Part shown: piece after piece, positions 1 through 8,317 of the stretch | How positions within the stretch are numbered: the stretch's first letter is position 1 | Layout of the letters: the number at the start of each line of letters is the position of its first letter | DNA from: Gammaproteobacteria bacterium | GTDB lineage: Bacteria; Pseudomonadota; Gammaproteobacteria; Nevskiales; Nevskiaceae | NCBI GenBank assembly: GCA_022599775.1 | Contig: JAHZLQ010000071.1 | Span: forward strand, 1 to 41,031 | DNA: 41,031 bases | Direction of reading: 5' to 3' | Made by a program: the position numbers and the translations under genes | The notes under the pieces: model-generated | Seen by the model: the letters and a program-made list of their open reading frames with translations, nothing else | Database searches by the model: none | What the model was told of the DNA's origin: nothing

Positions 1-92
1 CCCTCACCCACCGCTCGCAGTCGCGAGCGGTCCCCCCTCTCCCGCAAGCGGGCGAGGGTAGGTCGGCATCACGCCGCGCGTGATTCACGTTA
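1..92 (-). repeat. Dispersed two-hairpin REP-like element, copy A
   Basis: The stretch downstream of dgt contains nested inverted repeats: CCGCTCGC/GCGAGCGG (about 11-30), CCCGC/GCGGG inside a CCCTC...GAGGG frame (about 36-57), and ATCACGC/GCGTGAT with a 3-nt loop (68-84). It ends with GATTCACGTTA at 82-92. The same 11-base end and the same arrangement recur at 22441-22509. The left end is cut by the window edge. This looks like the common intergenic REP-type hairpin repeats of proteobacteria; it could also help end dgt transcription. Confidence 0.6.
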
Positions 93-96
93 AGAC

Positions 97-1251
97 TCAA
101 ACCAGCCGCCGCGGATCGAACAGGCGCTCGTATTCATCCAGCGCGTAGCGGTCGGTCATGCCGGCGACGTAGTCGGCGACGATGCGGGCGCGCCCAGCCG
201 AGCCTTCGGACCGTTCCAGCGCAAGTGCGCCGTCGTGAAACTCCGGCGGCATCAGCCGCGGATCGTCCATGAAGGCTTCGAACATTTCGCGCACCACGCG
301 CTTGGCCTTGCTGGTCATGCGGTGCACACGGTGATGACGGTACAGGTTCTGGTACAGGAAACGCTTGAGTTCGCTGGCCTCGTGACGTACCTCGTCGGAA
401 AAGGCAATCAGCAAACGTCCGCTGGTGCGTACGGCCTCGATATCGGGCGGCGCGGCCTCGGCCAGGCGCGTCAGACTGGTGTCGATCAGATCGCTCACCA
501 GGGTGTTGATGATGCGCCGTATCGTTTCATGGCGCGTCTGCCGCGGCGTGGCCTGAGGATGGCGGCGGCGCACCTCGTCCAGGTGTCGCGCCACCAGGGG
601 CACCGCCTCGAACTGCTCCAGCGTGACCAGACCGGAACGCACACCATCGTCGACATCGTGATTGTTGTAGGCGATTTCGTCGGCGAGATTGGCCAGCTGC
701 GCCTCCAGGCCCGGCGCGGTTCCGTCGATAAACCGCCGTCCGATCTCGCCAAGCTTGCGCGCGCGCGTTTTCGAGCAGTGCTTGAGGATGCCTTCGCGCG
801 TCTCGAAGCTCAGATTGAGGCCGCGGAAATCCGCGTACTTGTTTTCAAGCTCATCGACCACGCGCAGCGACTGCGCGTTGTGCTCGAAGCCACCGTGCTC
901 GCGCATGCAGTCGTGCAGCGCATCCTGGCCGGCGTGCCCGAACGGGGTGTGGCCCAGGTCATGCGCCAGACAGATCGCTTCGCACAGATCCTCGTTGAGA
1001 CGCAGGGTGCGCGCCACGGTGCGCGCGATCTGCGCGACTTCCAGCGAATGCGTGAGCCGAGTACGAAACAGGTCACCCTCATGATTGACGAAGACCTGAG
1101 TCTTGTATTCCAGCCGACGGAATGCGGACGAATGGATGATGCGGTCACGATCGCGCTGATACTGACTGCGGTGACCCGGCCCGGGTTCGACATGGCGGCG
1201 CCCGCGCGAGCTTGCATCGCTCGCCGCATAAGGCGCCAAAACCTGGCTCAC
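97..1251 (-). CDS. dgt: dGTPase-like HD-domain deoxyguanosine triphosphohydrolase
   Basis: Hydrolyses dNTPs, classically dGTP, to the deoxynucleoside and triphosphate in the cytoplasm, so it trims the dNTP pool. The 384-residue protein has the HD metal site: H68 in [11 protein letters not shown]97-D98 in [12 protein letters not shown], and D191 in LADEIAY, plus the family block GFEHNAQS (121-128). The length fits the shorter dGTPase-like class rather than the 505-residue E. coli Dgt. The start is GTG at 1249-1251, chosen because it overlaps the aroB stop as GTGA, which implies translational coupling. It is the last gene of the pil-aro-dgt run; the aroK-aroB-dgt order is common in Gammaproteobacteria. 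The exact nucleotide preference cannot be read from sequence. Confidence 0.95.
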   Translation of the reverse strand: MSQVLAPYAASDASSRGRRHVEPGPGHRSQYQRDRDRIIHSSAFRRLEYKTQVFVNHEGDLFRTRLTHSLEVAQIARTVARTLRLNEDLCEAICLAHDLGHTPFGHAGQDALHDCMREHGGFEHNAQSLRVVDELENKYADFRGLNLSFETREGILKHCSKTRARKLGEIGRRFIDGTAPGLEAQLANLADEIAYNNHDVDDGVRSGLVTLEQFEAVPLVARHLDEVRRRHPQATPRQTRHETIRRIINTLVSDLIDTSLTRLAEAAPPDIEAVRTSGRLLIAFSDEVRHEASELKRFLYQNLYRHHRVHRMTSKAKRVVREMFEAFMDDPRLMPPEFHDGALALERSEGSAGRARIVADYVAGMTDRYALDEYERLFDPRRLV

Positions 1252-2354
1252 TTGGCCTCGATGCGACAGAAACGGGACAGGGTGTCGTCGAGCAGTTCCG
1301 GTGTGAAGTCGGCACTGACCACGGCCTCGCCGATCGAACGCATCAGTATCAGCCGCAGCTTGCCACCCTGGACCTTCTTGTCGAGTTGCATGTGCTCGTG
1401 GAAATCGTCGACCGTCATGTCCGCCGGCGGTGTCGTCGGCAGCCCGGCACGCCGCACCAGCGCAATGCAGCGCTGTGCCTCGTCCTCACCCAGCCAGCCG
1501 AGCCGGACCGACAGATTGCAGGCCATGCACAGACCGACCGCCACGGCTTCTCCGTGCAGCCACTGGCCATAGCCGCTGTGGGTTTCGATGGCGTGGGCGA
1601 AGGTGTGTCCGAGATTGAGCAGGGCACGTCGGCCGGATTCGCGTTCGTCGGCGGCGACGATCTGGGCCTTCATCGCGCAGCAGCGTTCGACCACTTCGGC
1701 CAGGCGATTGCCGTCCAGCGCCAGCAGGGGATCGAGATTGTGTTCAAGCCAGCCGAAGAAGTCGGCGTCACCGAGCATCGCGTACTTGATGACCTCGGCC
1801 ATGCCGGACAGCAACTCTCGTCGCGGCAGCGACGACAGCGTGGCCAGATCGGAGATGACCAGCCTCGGCTGATGGAAGGCGCCGATCATGTTCTTGCCGC
1901 GCACGTGATTGATGCCGGTCTTGCCGCCGACGCTCGAATCGACCTGCGCCAGCAGCGTGGTCGGAATCTGCGCGAAATCGATGCCGCGCTGGTAGATCGC
2001 GGCCACGAAACCGGCCAGATCGCCGATCACCCCGCCGCCAAGTGCAACCAGCACACCGTCGCGCGGCAGGCGGTGTTCCAGCAGCCAGTCCAGCACCTGC
2101 TCAACCTTGGCCCAGCTCTTGGTCGCCTCGCCCGGCGGCAGGCTCAGCACATCCGCATCCGACAGCTTCAAGGCAGCGCAGACCGGCGCCAGATACTGCG
2201 CGGCGACGTTGTCGTCGGTGATCAGCTTCAGCGGCCTGCCGTGAAGTTCACGATAGCTCGCCGGGTCTGCCAACAGGCGCGCGCCGATGCGGATCGGGTA
2301 GCTACGGGTTCCGAGTTCGACATTGAGAACCCGGGTATTGAGATGCTGATTCAT
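1248..2354 (-). CDS. aroB: 3-dehydroquinate synthase
   Basis: Converts DAHP to 3-dehydroquinate, the second step of the shikimate pathway, using NAD and a divalent metal. At 368 residues it has the usual length. Visible signatures are [11 protein letters not shown] (107-117) for NAD binding, KTGINH and [10 protein letters not shown] (145-163), and the three expected metal ligands E187 (MAEVIK), H250 (LNLGH) and H267 (WLHGEA). The ATG at 2352-2354 overlaps the aroK TGA as ATGA and the stop overlaps dgt as GTGA, so aroK, aroB and dgt are coupled. All key residues are present. Confidence 0.98.
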   Translation of the reverse strand: MNQHLNTRVLNVELGTRSYPIRIGARLLADPASYRELHGRPLKLITDDNVAAQYLAPVCAALKLSDADVLSLPPGEATKSWAKVEQVLDWLLEHRLPRDGVLVALGGGVIGDLAGFVAAIYQRGIDFAQIPTTLLAQVDSSVGGKTGINHVRGKNMIGAFHQPRLVISDLATLSSLPRRELLSGMAEVIKYAMLGDADFFGWLEHNLDPLLALDGNRLAEVVERCCAMKAQIVAADERESGRRALLNLGHTFAHAIETHSGYGQWLHGEAVAVGLCMACNLSVRLGWLGEDEAQRCIALVRRAGLPTTPPADMTVDDFHEHMQLDKKVQGGKLRLILMRSIGEAVVSADFTPELLDDTLSRFCRIEAK

Positions 2355-2881
2355 GCAACGAATTCGTGGCTGTGCAGGAAGTCACTGATCTCGCGAACCA
2401 GGGCACGCGCGTGACGACCATCGGTGTAGACGACCAGGTCGGCGATTTCACGATATAGCGGATCGCGAACCTCGAACAGACGCGCCAGGGTCTGCGCGCG
2501 GTCGACATTCTGCAACAGCGGCCGATTTTCAGCACGCGCAGTGCGCTGTACCTGCTGCTCGACACCGGCGTGCAAATAGATGACGACGCTGTGCGAAGCC
2601 ATCAGCCGGCGTGTGTCGGCATCGAGCACCGCCCCGCCACCGGTGGCCAGAACGATGCCGGGCTGCTCAAGCAACGCCGCGATCGCCTGCTTCTCACGCT
2701 GGCGAAAACCCGCCTCGCCCTCCTTTTCAAAGATGTAGGAGATGTCGACGCCGGTGCGCCTCTCGATTTCCTGGTCACTGTCGCAAAACGTCTGATGACG
2801 CAATTCGGCGAGACGGCGACCGACGGTGGTCTTGCCGGCCCCCATCGGTCCTACCAGGGAAATCCGCCGTGGCGCACTCAT
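2351..2881 (-). CDS. aroK: Shikimate kinase
   Basis: Phosphorylates shikimate to shikimate 3-phosphate with ATP, the fifth step of the aromatic amino acid pathway. The 176 residues match the usual size. The Walker A motif GPMGAGKTT lies at 11-19. The shikimate-binding residues D36, R60 and the GGG at 81-83 are present, followed by the lid arginine in RPLL (R120) and R139 in the RDPLY motif. It starts 8 bp after the stop of the Ig-like lipoprotein and overlaps aroB by 4 bp. AroK next to AroB downstream of pilQ is the standard arrangement, here with one extra gene inserted. Confidence 0.97.
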   Translation of the reverse strand: MSAPRRISLVGPMGAGKTTVGRRLAELRHQTFCDSDQEIERRTGVDISYIFEKEGEAGFRQREKQAIAALLEQPGIVLATGGGAVLDADTRRLMASHSVVIYLHAGVEQQVQRTARAENRPLLQNVDRAQTLARLFEVRDPLYREIADLVVYTDGRHARALVREISDFLHSHEFVA

Positions 2882-2889
2882 GAGACCCG

Positions 2890-4383
2890 CTATTCTTCCT
2901 CGGGCTCGGCCACGGTGATTTCACGAATGTTCGACAGGGCACCGTTCTCGGCACGCACGCGAACCTGGGCCGCGCCCTCCGAGGGACCGGCTTCGTAACG
3001 TGACGTGGCCTCGCCGGATTCGTTGGTCACCTGCACCTCCGGGAACACGCGCTCGTTGACCGAAGTGCCCGCGGCCTGCAGCAGCAGGAACTCGACTTCC
3101 ACGCCCTCGATGGGCTGGCCAGCACCATTGAGCAGGGTGACTTCGAGGTTGGAGAAGCGGCCCGCGTTCGGCGAGGTGTTGACGATCAATGGCGTGGCGT
3201 CGAGGTTGATCTGGGTCGGCCCGTCGACGAAATTGACGAGCAAGGTGGCTTCCTGCCCGGTGGCCTCGTCCTCGGCCTGCACTTCGACCTGACCGGAATT
3301 GTTGCTGTAGATGTAGACCGGTTCCGAGAAGTCGCCGCTGTTATTGGCGCTGGTGGTGGCGGTGATCGTGGCCGAACCGGTGATCGCGTTGTTGACGACG
3401 AACAGTGCGCGGTTGCTGTCGGTGGACAATTTCACCGAACTGCTCACACCGGACGAACCCGTCTGCGTGGACGAATCCCGCGTCCATTGGAAACGCAGAC
3501 GCTCCTTGCTGTCGATGCCGACGAAGACCGATTCGTTCTCGGCCGGTGACGTGAACTGGAAGGTGTCCGGCAGAATGTTGACCTGATAGACGGCGCTGCC
3601 GCTGGTTCCGCCGATGGTGGTTTCGGCGGTGATGTTCACCACCGAGTCGGTGCCGCCGGATGCTGGCGGTCGATAACTGAACGTCTTGATGCCGGCGTCA
3701 GTCGTGGTGTAACCGGTCAGGCCAGTTTCAGAGCAGGTGGTTTCCGCGGGCGGCGTGATCGTTCCCGAGGTGGCGCGCAGCGTGACGCAGGCTTGGGGAA
3801 CCTGGGCGCCGCTGGCCTTGGTCACGGTCACGCGATAGCCGGCATTGGTCACGCCCGGTGCGACGTTCTTGGGGCCGGTGATCACCAGCGTCGGCGCGGA
3901 GGCCTGGGTCAGCTTGATCTGAAACTCTTCTTCGAGCGTACCGCCGCCTTCGCTGCTCGTCAGTTCGACCGAAGCGACGAGATCGATGGTCTTGGCGGCG
4001 GTGACGGTATCGGGCGCCTGATAGTCGAACTCGACCTCGCCCGAGGAATCGGTGTTGTCGCCACCGGTATTGGCATTGCTGGGCGGCGCATTGACGAAGC
4101 CCTGATCCGGCGTGAGCGCGATGAAACGATCGTTCACCACCTTGCCGGAGCCGGTCTTGAGCGTGGCGACGAAACCTTCGGCGATATCGCCGGCCTCGAC
4201 CGTGACCTGCCCGGACGAAGCACCGTTGGGACCTTCGATCGTCAGAACCAGACTTGAACCCGAGCCGGTGGGGTCGTCGGCATCCAGCAGTCCGCCGCTG
4301 CCCTCGTCGTCAGTACTACAAGCGAGGACTGCAAGGCAGACCGTGCTGCACAAGGCAGCACGCAGGAAGGACGTGAGGGACAT
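2890..4383 (-). CDS. Ig-like (Big-type) repeat lipoprotein of unknown role inside the pil-aro operon
   Basis: A 497-residue exported protein. The signal peptide ends in the lipobox LAVLAC with C22; Ser at +2 suggests outer-membrane sorting. The remainder is Thr/Ser/Gly-rich and reads as several tandem beta-sandwich domains of invasin or Big_1 type, with repeated themes such as GQVTVEAGD, DSSGEVEFDYQAP, DAGIKTFSYRPP and ESGEATSRYEAG. I chose the ATG at 4381-4383 because the in-frame upstream extension would precede the signal peptide. It lies 58 bp after pilQ and 8 bp before aroK. A candidate -10 box (4410-4415) gives it its own possible promoter. No enzymatic motif is seen. A pilus-associated or secretin-associated surface role is inference from position only; adhesin is an alternative. 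Confidence 0.8.
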   Translation of the reverse strand: MSLTSFLRAALCSTVCLAVLACSTDDEGSGGLLDADDPTGSGSSLVLTIEGPNGASSGQVTVEAGDIAEGFVATLKTGSGKVVNDRFIALTPDQGFVNAPPSNANTGGDNTDSSGEVEFDYQAPDTVTAAKTIDLVASVELTSSEGGGTLEEEFQIKLTQASAPTLVITGPKNVAPGVTNAGYRVTVTKASGAQVPQACVTLRATSGTITPPAETTCSETGLTGYTTTDAGIKTFSYRPPASGGTDSVVNITAETTIGGTSGSAVYQVNILPDTFQFTSPAENESVFVGIDSKERLRFQWTRDSSTQTGSSGVSSSVKLSTDSNRALFVVNNAITGSATITATTSANNSGDFSEPVYIYSNNSGQVEVQAEDEATGQEATLLVNFVDGPTQINLDATPLIVNTSPNAGRFSNLEVTLLNGAGQPIEGVEVEFLLLQAAGTSVNERVFPEVQVTNESGEATSRYEAGPSEGAAQVRVRAENGALSNIREITVAEPEEE

Positions 4384-4409
4384 GGAAATTCCGGCAAATG
4401 ATTGATTTG

Positions 4410-4415
4410 AGTATA
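4410..4415 (-). promoter_or_regulatory. Candidate -10 box upstream of the Ig-like lipoprotein
   Basis: Read on the minus strand this is TATACT, 27 nt before the lipoprotein ATG, a plausible distance. No good -35 is seen at 16-18 bp. A short inverted repeat GAATC-GTC-GATTC sits just upstream at the pilQ stop (4430-4442). If real, the promoter would let the lipoprotein and aroKB-dgt be expressed apart from the pil genes. Confidence 0.3.
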
Positions 4416-4441
4416 GCGAAAGTCCCCGAATCGACGATTCC

Positions 4442-6517
4442 CTATTCGACACGCAGTCCTTCCTGCAGGATTTTCGGTGTCACGAAAATCAGCAGTTCGC
4501 GTTTGATCGACGAGGATGAGTTGCTGCGGAACAGGGCGCCGAGCAGCGGAATGTCTCCGAGGAACGGCACCTTGGTGCTGGAACTGCTGTTGTCCTGCTG
4601 GAACACGCCGCCGAGCACCACGGTGGCGCCGTTGTTGACCAGAACCTGTGTGGTCAGACGCTGGGTGTCGATCGCCGGTGCGCTGCCGCCGGTGCCGGTG
4701 TTCACGTCTTCGCCCTGGGTGTCGTTGGTCACCGAGATGTCCATGATGACGCGCGCATCCGGCGTGATCTGCGGGGTCACGGTCAGGCTCAGCACGGCCT
4801 TCTTGAAGCTGACCGAGGTGGCGCCGCTGGACGTCGATTCCTGATACGGAATCTCGCGGCCCTGCTCGACCAGCGCCTGCTTGGCGTTGGCGGTGATCAC
4901 GCGCGGGTTCGAAATGACCTCGCCGCGACCCTCGGCCTGCAGCGCCGACAGTTCGAGGTCGACCAGATAGTCGGAACCGAGAATCGCCAGTCCGAAACGT
5001 CCCGGCGACGACACGGCGGCCGGCAGACTCACGCTCAGGGAGTCGTCGAGCGTCGGGATGTTGGTGCCGGTGTCCTCGCCGATGCCGATGGTCGAACGTG
5101 CGCCTTCGACACTGCCCGAGGTTCCCACCTGGGCGTCGCCGATGCTGCCGATGGTGGACACGCCGAAACGGGTGCCGAGATCGCGCGCGAAGTCGTCGCT
5201 GGCGACGACGATGCGTGACTCGATCAGCACCTGGCGCACTGGAATATCGAGCCGCGCGACCAGCGAGCGAATCTCGGCCAGCTTTTCGCGCGTCTCCAGC
5301 ACCAGCATGGAATTGGTGCGCTCGTCGACCGAAACGCGGCCGCGTTCGGACAGAATCGACGTTTCCCCGGCCAGCAGGGCCGCCATCTCGGCCGCCTTGG
5401 CGTAGTTGACCTGAATCAGTTCGGAGCGCAGCGGTGCCAGATCGACCTTTTGCTGGGCCGCTTCCAGCTCCGCCTTTTCACGCTCGGCGAGTTCGGTCAG
5501 CGGCGCCACCAGCATCACATTGCCTTCCTGGCGCATGCCCAGGCCCTTGGTGCGCAGGATGATGTCCAGGGCCTGATCCCAGGGCACGTTCTGCAGACGC
5601 ATTGCGATCTCGCCCTGCACCGAGTCCGAGACCACCATGTTGGTGCCGGCCACGTCGGCGATGATCTGCAGCAAAGAGCGCACGTCCACGTTCTGGAACG
5701 ACAGTGAAATCCGCTCGCCGGTATATTGCGGTTCGGTCTGGCGGCGCTCCTCGACCTGACTGGCCGTCAGCGGTTGCAGCTCCAGCGTGAACACGTTGCC
5801 GGACTGATAGGCCGCCTGCTCGAAGTCGCCGGCCGTCGGCGTTACCACGATCTCGGTGTTGATACCGCTGCGCACGGTGTCGATGTACTTTACCGGCGTG
5901 GCGAAATCGAGCACATCGAGCCGCTTCAGCAGCGGGTCGGACACCGAGGCGTTCTTGAAACGGGCGATCACGCGGCCGCCTTCCTCGCGAACGTCGACCG
6001 GCGTCTGCGGGTCGGACAGTCTCACGATCACGCGCCCTTCGCCCTTCTCGCCGCGCCGGAAATCGACGCCCTGCAGCTGCGCGCCGCGGCGCGGCGCCTC
6101 GATCGTGGCGCCGCTGCTGTGGCCGGCGCCGAGCAGTTCGAGATAGATCTTGTTGCCGTCGGTACGCACGCGATGCGGCAGCATGGTGGTCATTTCCACA
6201 ACGACGCGGGTGCGGCCCTTGGATTCGGCAGCCGCGACATTGCGCACGGCACCGATGTTGATGCGCTTGAGTCGTTCCACCACCGCCAGCCGCGTATCCG
6301 GCAGGTCCAGCGACAGGCGCGCCGGCGTCTCCACGGTGAAGATGTGCGGTTCCGGCGCCGGCTCATTGAGCGTCAAGGTGATCAGCACGCGCTCGCCGTC
6401 GGCCAGCGAGAAGTCGATCGACTGCAGCGCGCGGGACGTCGCTGCCGAAGCCGGAAGCGCGAGACTCCCCAGCAGCGCCAGAGCCACGAATGCGAATGAT
6501 GGGATGCGATTTTTCAT
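4442..6517 (-). CDS. pilQ: Type IV pilus secretin PilQ
   Basis: Forms the outer-membrane ring through which the type IV pilus passes. The 691-residue protein has a signal peptide ending near PASA-A (22-26), and two peptidoglycan-binding AMIN-type domains (about 30-130 and 147-250). An STN/N0 domain follows (about 270-340, NVDVRSLLQIIADVAG and VPWDQALDIIL). Then come a secretin N1 domain (about 366-425, VNYAKAAEMAALL) and the secretin pore domain from about 428 to the end. The domain order and length are typical. It starts 9 bp after the pilP stop, so it is co-transcribed with pilMNOP. A putative charged linker at 342-358 separates N0 and N1. Confidence 0.97.
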   Translation of the reverse strand: MKNRIPSFAFVALALLGSLALPASAATSRALQSIDFSLADGERVLITLTLNEPAPEPHIFTVETPARLSLDLPDTRLAVVERLKRINIGAVRNVAAAESKGRTRVVVEMTTMLPHRVRTDGNKIYLELLGAGHSSGATIEAPRRGAQLQGVDFRRGEKGEGRVIVRLSDPQTPVDVREEGGRVIARFKNASVSDPLLKRLDVLDFATPVKYIDTVRSGINTEIVVTPTAGDFEQAAYQSGNVFTLELQPLTASQVEERRQTEPQYTGERISLSFQNVDVRSLLQIIADVAGTNMVVSDSVQGEIAMRLQNVPWDQALDIILRTKGLGMRQEGNVMLVAPLTELAEREKAELEAAQQKVDLAPLRSELIQVNYAKAAEMAALLAGETSILSERGRVSVDERTNSMLVLETREKLAEIRSLVARLDIPVRQVLIESRIVVASDDFARDLGTRFGVSTIGSIGDAQVGTSGSVEGARSTIGIGEDTGTNIPTLDDSLSVSLPAAVSSPGRFGLAILGSDYLVDLELSALQAEGRGEVISNPRVITANAKQALVEQGREIPYQESTSSGATSVSFKKAVLSLTVTPQITPDARVIMDISVTNDTQGEDVNTGTGGSAPAIDTQRLTTQVLVNNGATVVLGGVFQQDNSSSSTKVPFLGDIPLLGALFRSNSSSSIKRELLIFVTPKILQEGLRVE

Positions 6518-6526
6518 GACTACGAC

Positions 6527-7051
6527 TCAGGGTTCCGACACGGCAAGTACGGCCGGCCGCTGCATCCAGCCACCAAAGCCGTCGGGAATGATCTCCAGAA
6601 GACTGACTTCGGTTTCGCTGATCTTCAGAATCTCTCCGAAGTTCTGGCCGATATGGTCTCCCGCGGTCACGCGATGAATGACTGAATCCGGTGCCTTGAT
6701 CAGGGCAAAGCTGCGCTGTCCCGCCTCGATCACGCCGACCATGCGCAGGCTGTCGAGCGGATATTCCTCCAGCGGCTCGCGGTTGCGCTTCAAATCCGGA
6801 CGGATGGCGGACAGCGGGCTGTCAGCCGGTCCGCCTTCGGGCTCGACCTTGACGAAAGGATCGCGCCGCTCGGAGTCGGTATAGGCGAACGCCACATAGG
6901 GCTCCATCTGCGGGATGGGCTCGATCGCGCGTGTCTTGCGCCCTTTGACCTCGGCCACGTATTGCTGCAGATCGCTCATGTCGCGCGAGCAGGCGCTCAG
7001 CAGCGCGGCCGGCAGCAGTGCCAAGAGCACACAGACGCGCGCGCGGTTCAC
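6527..7051 (-). CDS. pilP: Type IV pilus assembly lipoprotein PilP
   Basis: Inner-membrane lipoprotein that connects the PilNO dimer to the PilQ secretin through the periplasm. The 174 residues carry a signal peptide with lipobox LLSAC (C21), a disordered stretch, and the C-terminal PilP beta domain (about 95-170) with SLRMVGVI and GQNFGEILKISETEV. A longer open frame exists upstream, but it is antisense-like read-through of pilO. The correct start is GTG at 7049-7051, overlapping the pilO TGA as GTGA and directly preceding the signal peptide. Confidence 0.95.
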   Translation of the reverse strand: MNRARVCVLLALLPAALLSACSRDMSDLQQYVAEVKGRKTRAIEPIPQMEPYVAFAYTDSERRDPFVKVEPEGGPADSPLSAIRPDLKRNREPLEEYPLDSLRMVGVIEAGQRSFALIKAPDSVIHRVTAGDHIGQNFGEILKISETEVSLLEIIPDGFGGWMQRPAVLAVSEP

Positions 7052-7725
7052 CGTCGGCCTCCGCGCGGCTTGGCCGCCGCCTGCTGCGCCTGGATTTCCG
7101 CCTCGTCCAGATACCGGTAGGTCTTGGCGGTGGCGGTCATGCGCAGATCGCCGCTGTTCGCCGGCGAGTTCCTGGGCGCGTTGCCGCCCGGAGCGTTGGC
7201 CGGGCGGATTTCCACGTTCTCGATCGTGACGATGCGCGGCAGGGCGGCGACGCCACTGACGAAGTTGCCCATCTCGTTGTAGTCGCCCACCACCAGGATC
7301 CGGTTCGGGATCTCGGCGTAGAACTCCTTGGTGATCTCGCTCTGCGGCTGGAACAGCTCTTCTTCGAGCCCGGCGGCGACGCGCGTCTGCGCGATGTCGT
7401 TGAGCAGATTGGCGACCTCGGCCTTGGACGGCAGCTGGCGCAGCATGTCGCCGAAGGAGCGCTCCATCTCGGCGAGCTGTTCCTTGTAGGCATCGAGCGC
7501 CGCGACCTTGCGCTGTTTGGTCTCGAAGTCCTGGCGCAGCTTGACCTCCTGCGCGCGCGCCAGCTCGATCTCTTCGGTCTTGGGCTTGATAAAAAACCAA
7601 GTGCCGGCAGCGATCACCAGCACGCCGGCCAGAACGGCGGCGGCAATGCGCACCCAGTCCGGCCAAGCGGCGGGATTCTGCGCGTCGATTGAACGCAGTT
7701 CGTCGAACCGATCCTGGAGGTTCAT
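7048..7725 (-). CDS. pilO: Type IV pilus inner-membrane platform protein PilO
   Basis: Bitopic inner-membrane protein that pairs with PilN to form the alignment subcomplex. The 225 residues show a short cytoplasmic N-terminus, one membrane span (about 26-46), a coiled-coil stretch (about 50-95), and the ferredoxin-like periplasmic domain (about 100-215), including QLPSKAEVANLLNDI and YNEMGNFVSGVAALPRI, both typical. The ATG overlaps the pilN stop (ATGA) and the stop overlaps the pilP start (GTGA). The C-terminus is a polar tail rich in Ala, Gln and Arg. Confidence 0.96.
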   Translation of the reverse strand: MNLQDRFDELRSIDAQNPAAWPDWVRIAAAVLAGVLVIAAGTWFFIKPKTEEIELARAQEVKLRQDFETKQRKVAALDAYKEQLAEMERSFGDMLRQLPSKAEVANLLNDIAQTRVAAGLEEELFQPQSEITKEFYAEIPNRILVVGDYNEMGNFVSGVAALPRIVTIENVEIRPANAPGGNAPRNSPANSGDLRMTATAKTYRYLDEAEIQAQQAAAKPRGGRR

Positions 7726-8306
7726 TGCAGCACCTCGGAATCGTCGGTCTTGGGCGCACCGGGCTTGGTCAGGTTGGTGACCTGCAGCGTGAATTCCGAT
7801 TGGCGCAGGCGGTTCTGCTCGGTGGTCTTGATCACCACCAGGCGCGGGTCCGCAAACCAGTCCGAGGCGTCCAGATTCTTCATGTAGGTCGAGACGCGGC
7901 CATTGGATTCGGCGATGCCGTCGATGGTCACGCCGCTGCCCTGCTGCTTGACCGCGGTCAGGTACACGCCGTCCGGCAGGGTGCTGACGATTTCATCGAA
8001 AAAATGCACGGTGGCGGAACGCGAAGCCTGCAATTGCTCGATCACCCGCATGCGCGCCAGCAGGTTTTCCTTGACGCGCTCGAGTTCCTGGATTTCCTTG
8101 ATCTTCTGGTCGACCGCGGTGATCTCCTGCTTGAGGAAATCATTGCGTGACTGTTGGTAGGCCATCGTGCTTTTCATCAGGAACAGGGCGATGCCAACCA
8201 CCACGACGCCCACGCCCAAGCCTATGCCCATCATGACCACGAACTGCTTCTTGCGGCGCTCGCGGCGCTCGCTGCGCCAATCGAGAAGATTGATCCGGGT
8301 GGCCAT
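7722..8306 (-). CDS. pilN: Type IV pilus assembly protein PilN
   Basis: Inner-membrane partner of PilO; its cytoplasmic N-terminus docks into PilM. The 194-residue protein begins with the diagnostic INLLDWR (5-11), the PilM-binding peptide. A basic stretch follows, then one membrane span (about 22-44), a coiled coil (about 50-90) and the periplasmic domain with LPDGVYLTAVKQQG. It starts 11 bp after the pilM stop and ends in a 4-bp overlap with pilO. Confidence 0.97.
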   Translation of the reverse strand: MATRINLLDWRSERRERRKKQFVVMMGIGLGVGVVVVGIALFLMKSTMAYQQSRNDFLKQEITAVDQKIKEIQELERVKENLLARMRVIEQLQASRSATVHFFDEIVSTLPDGVYLTAVKQQGSGVTIDGIAESNGRVSTYMKNLDASDWFADPRLVVIKTTEQNRLRQSEFTLQVTNLTKPGAPKTDDSEVLQ

Positions 8307-8317
8307 GGTCGTGCCCC

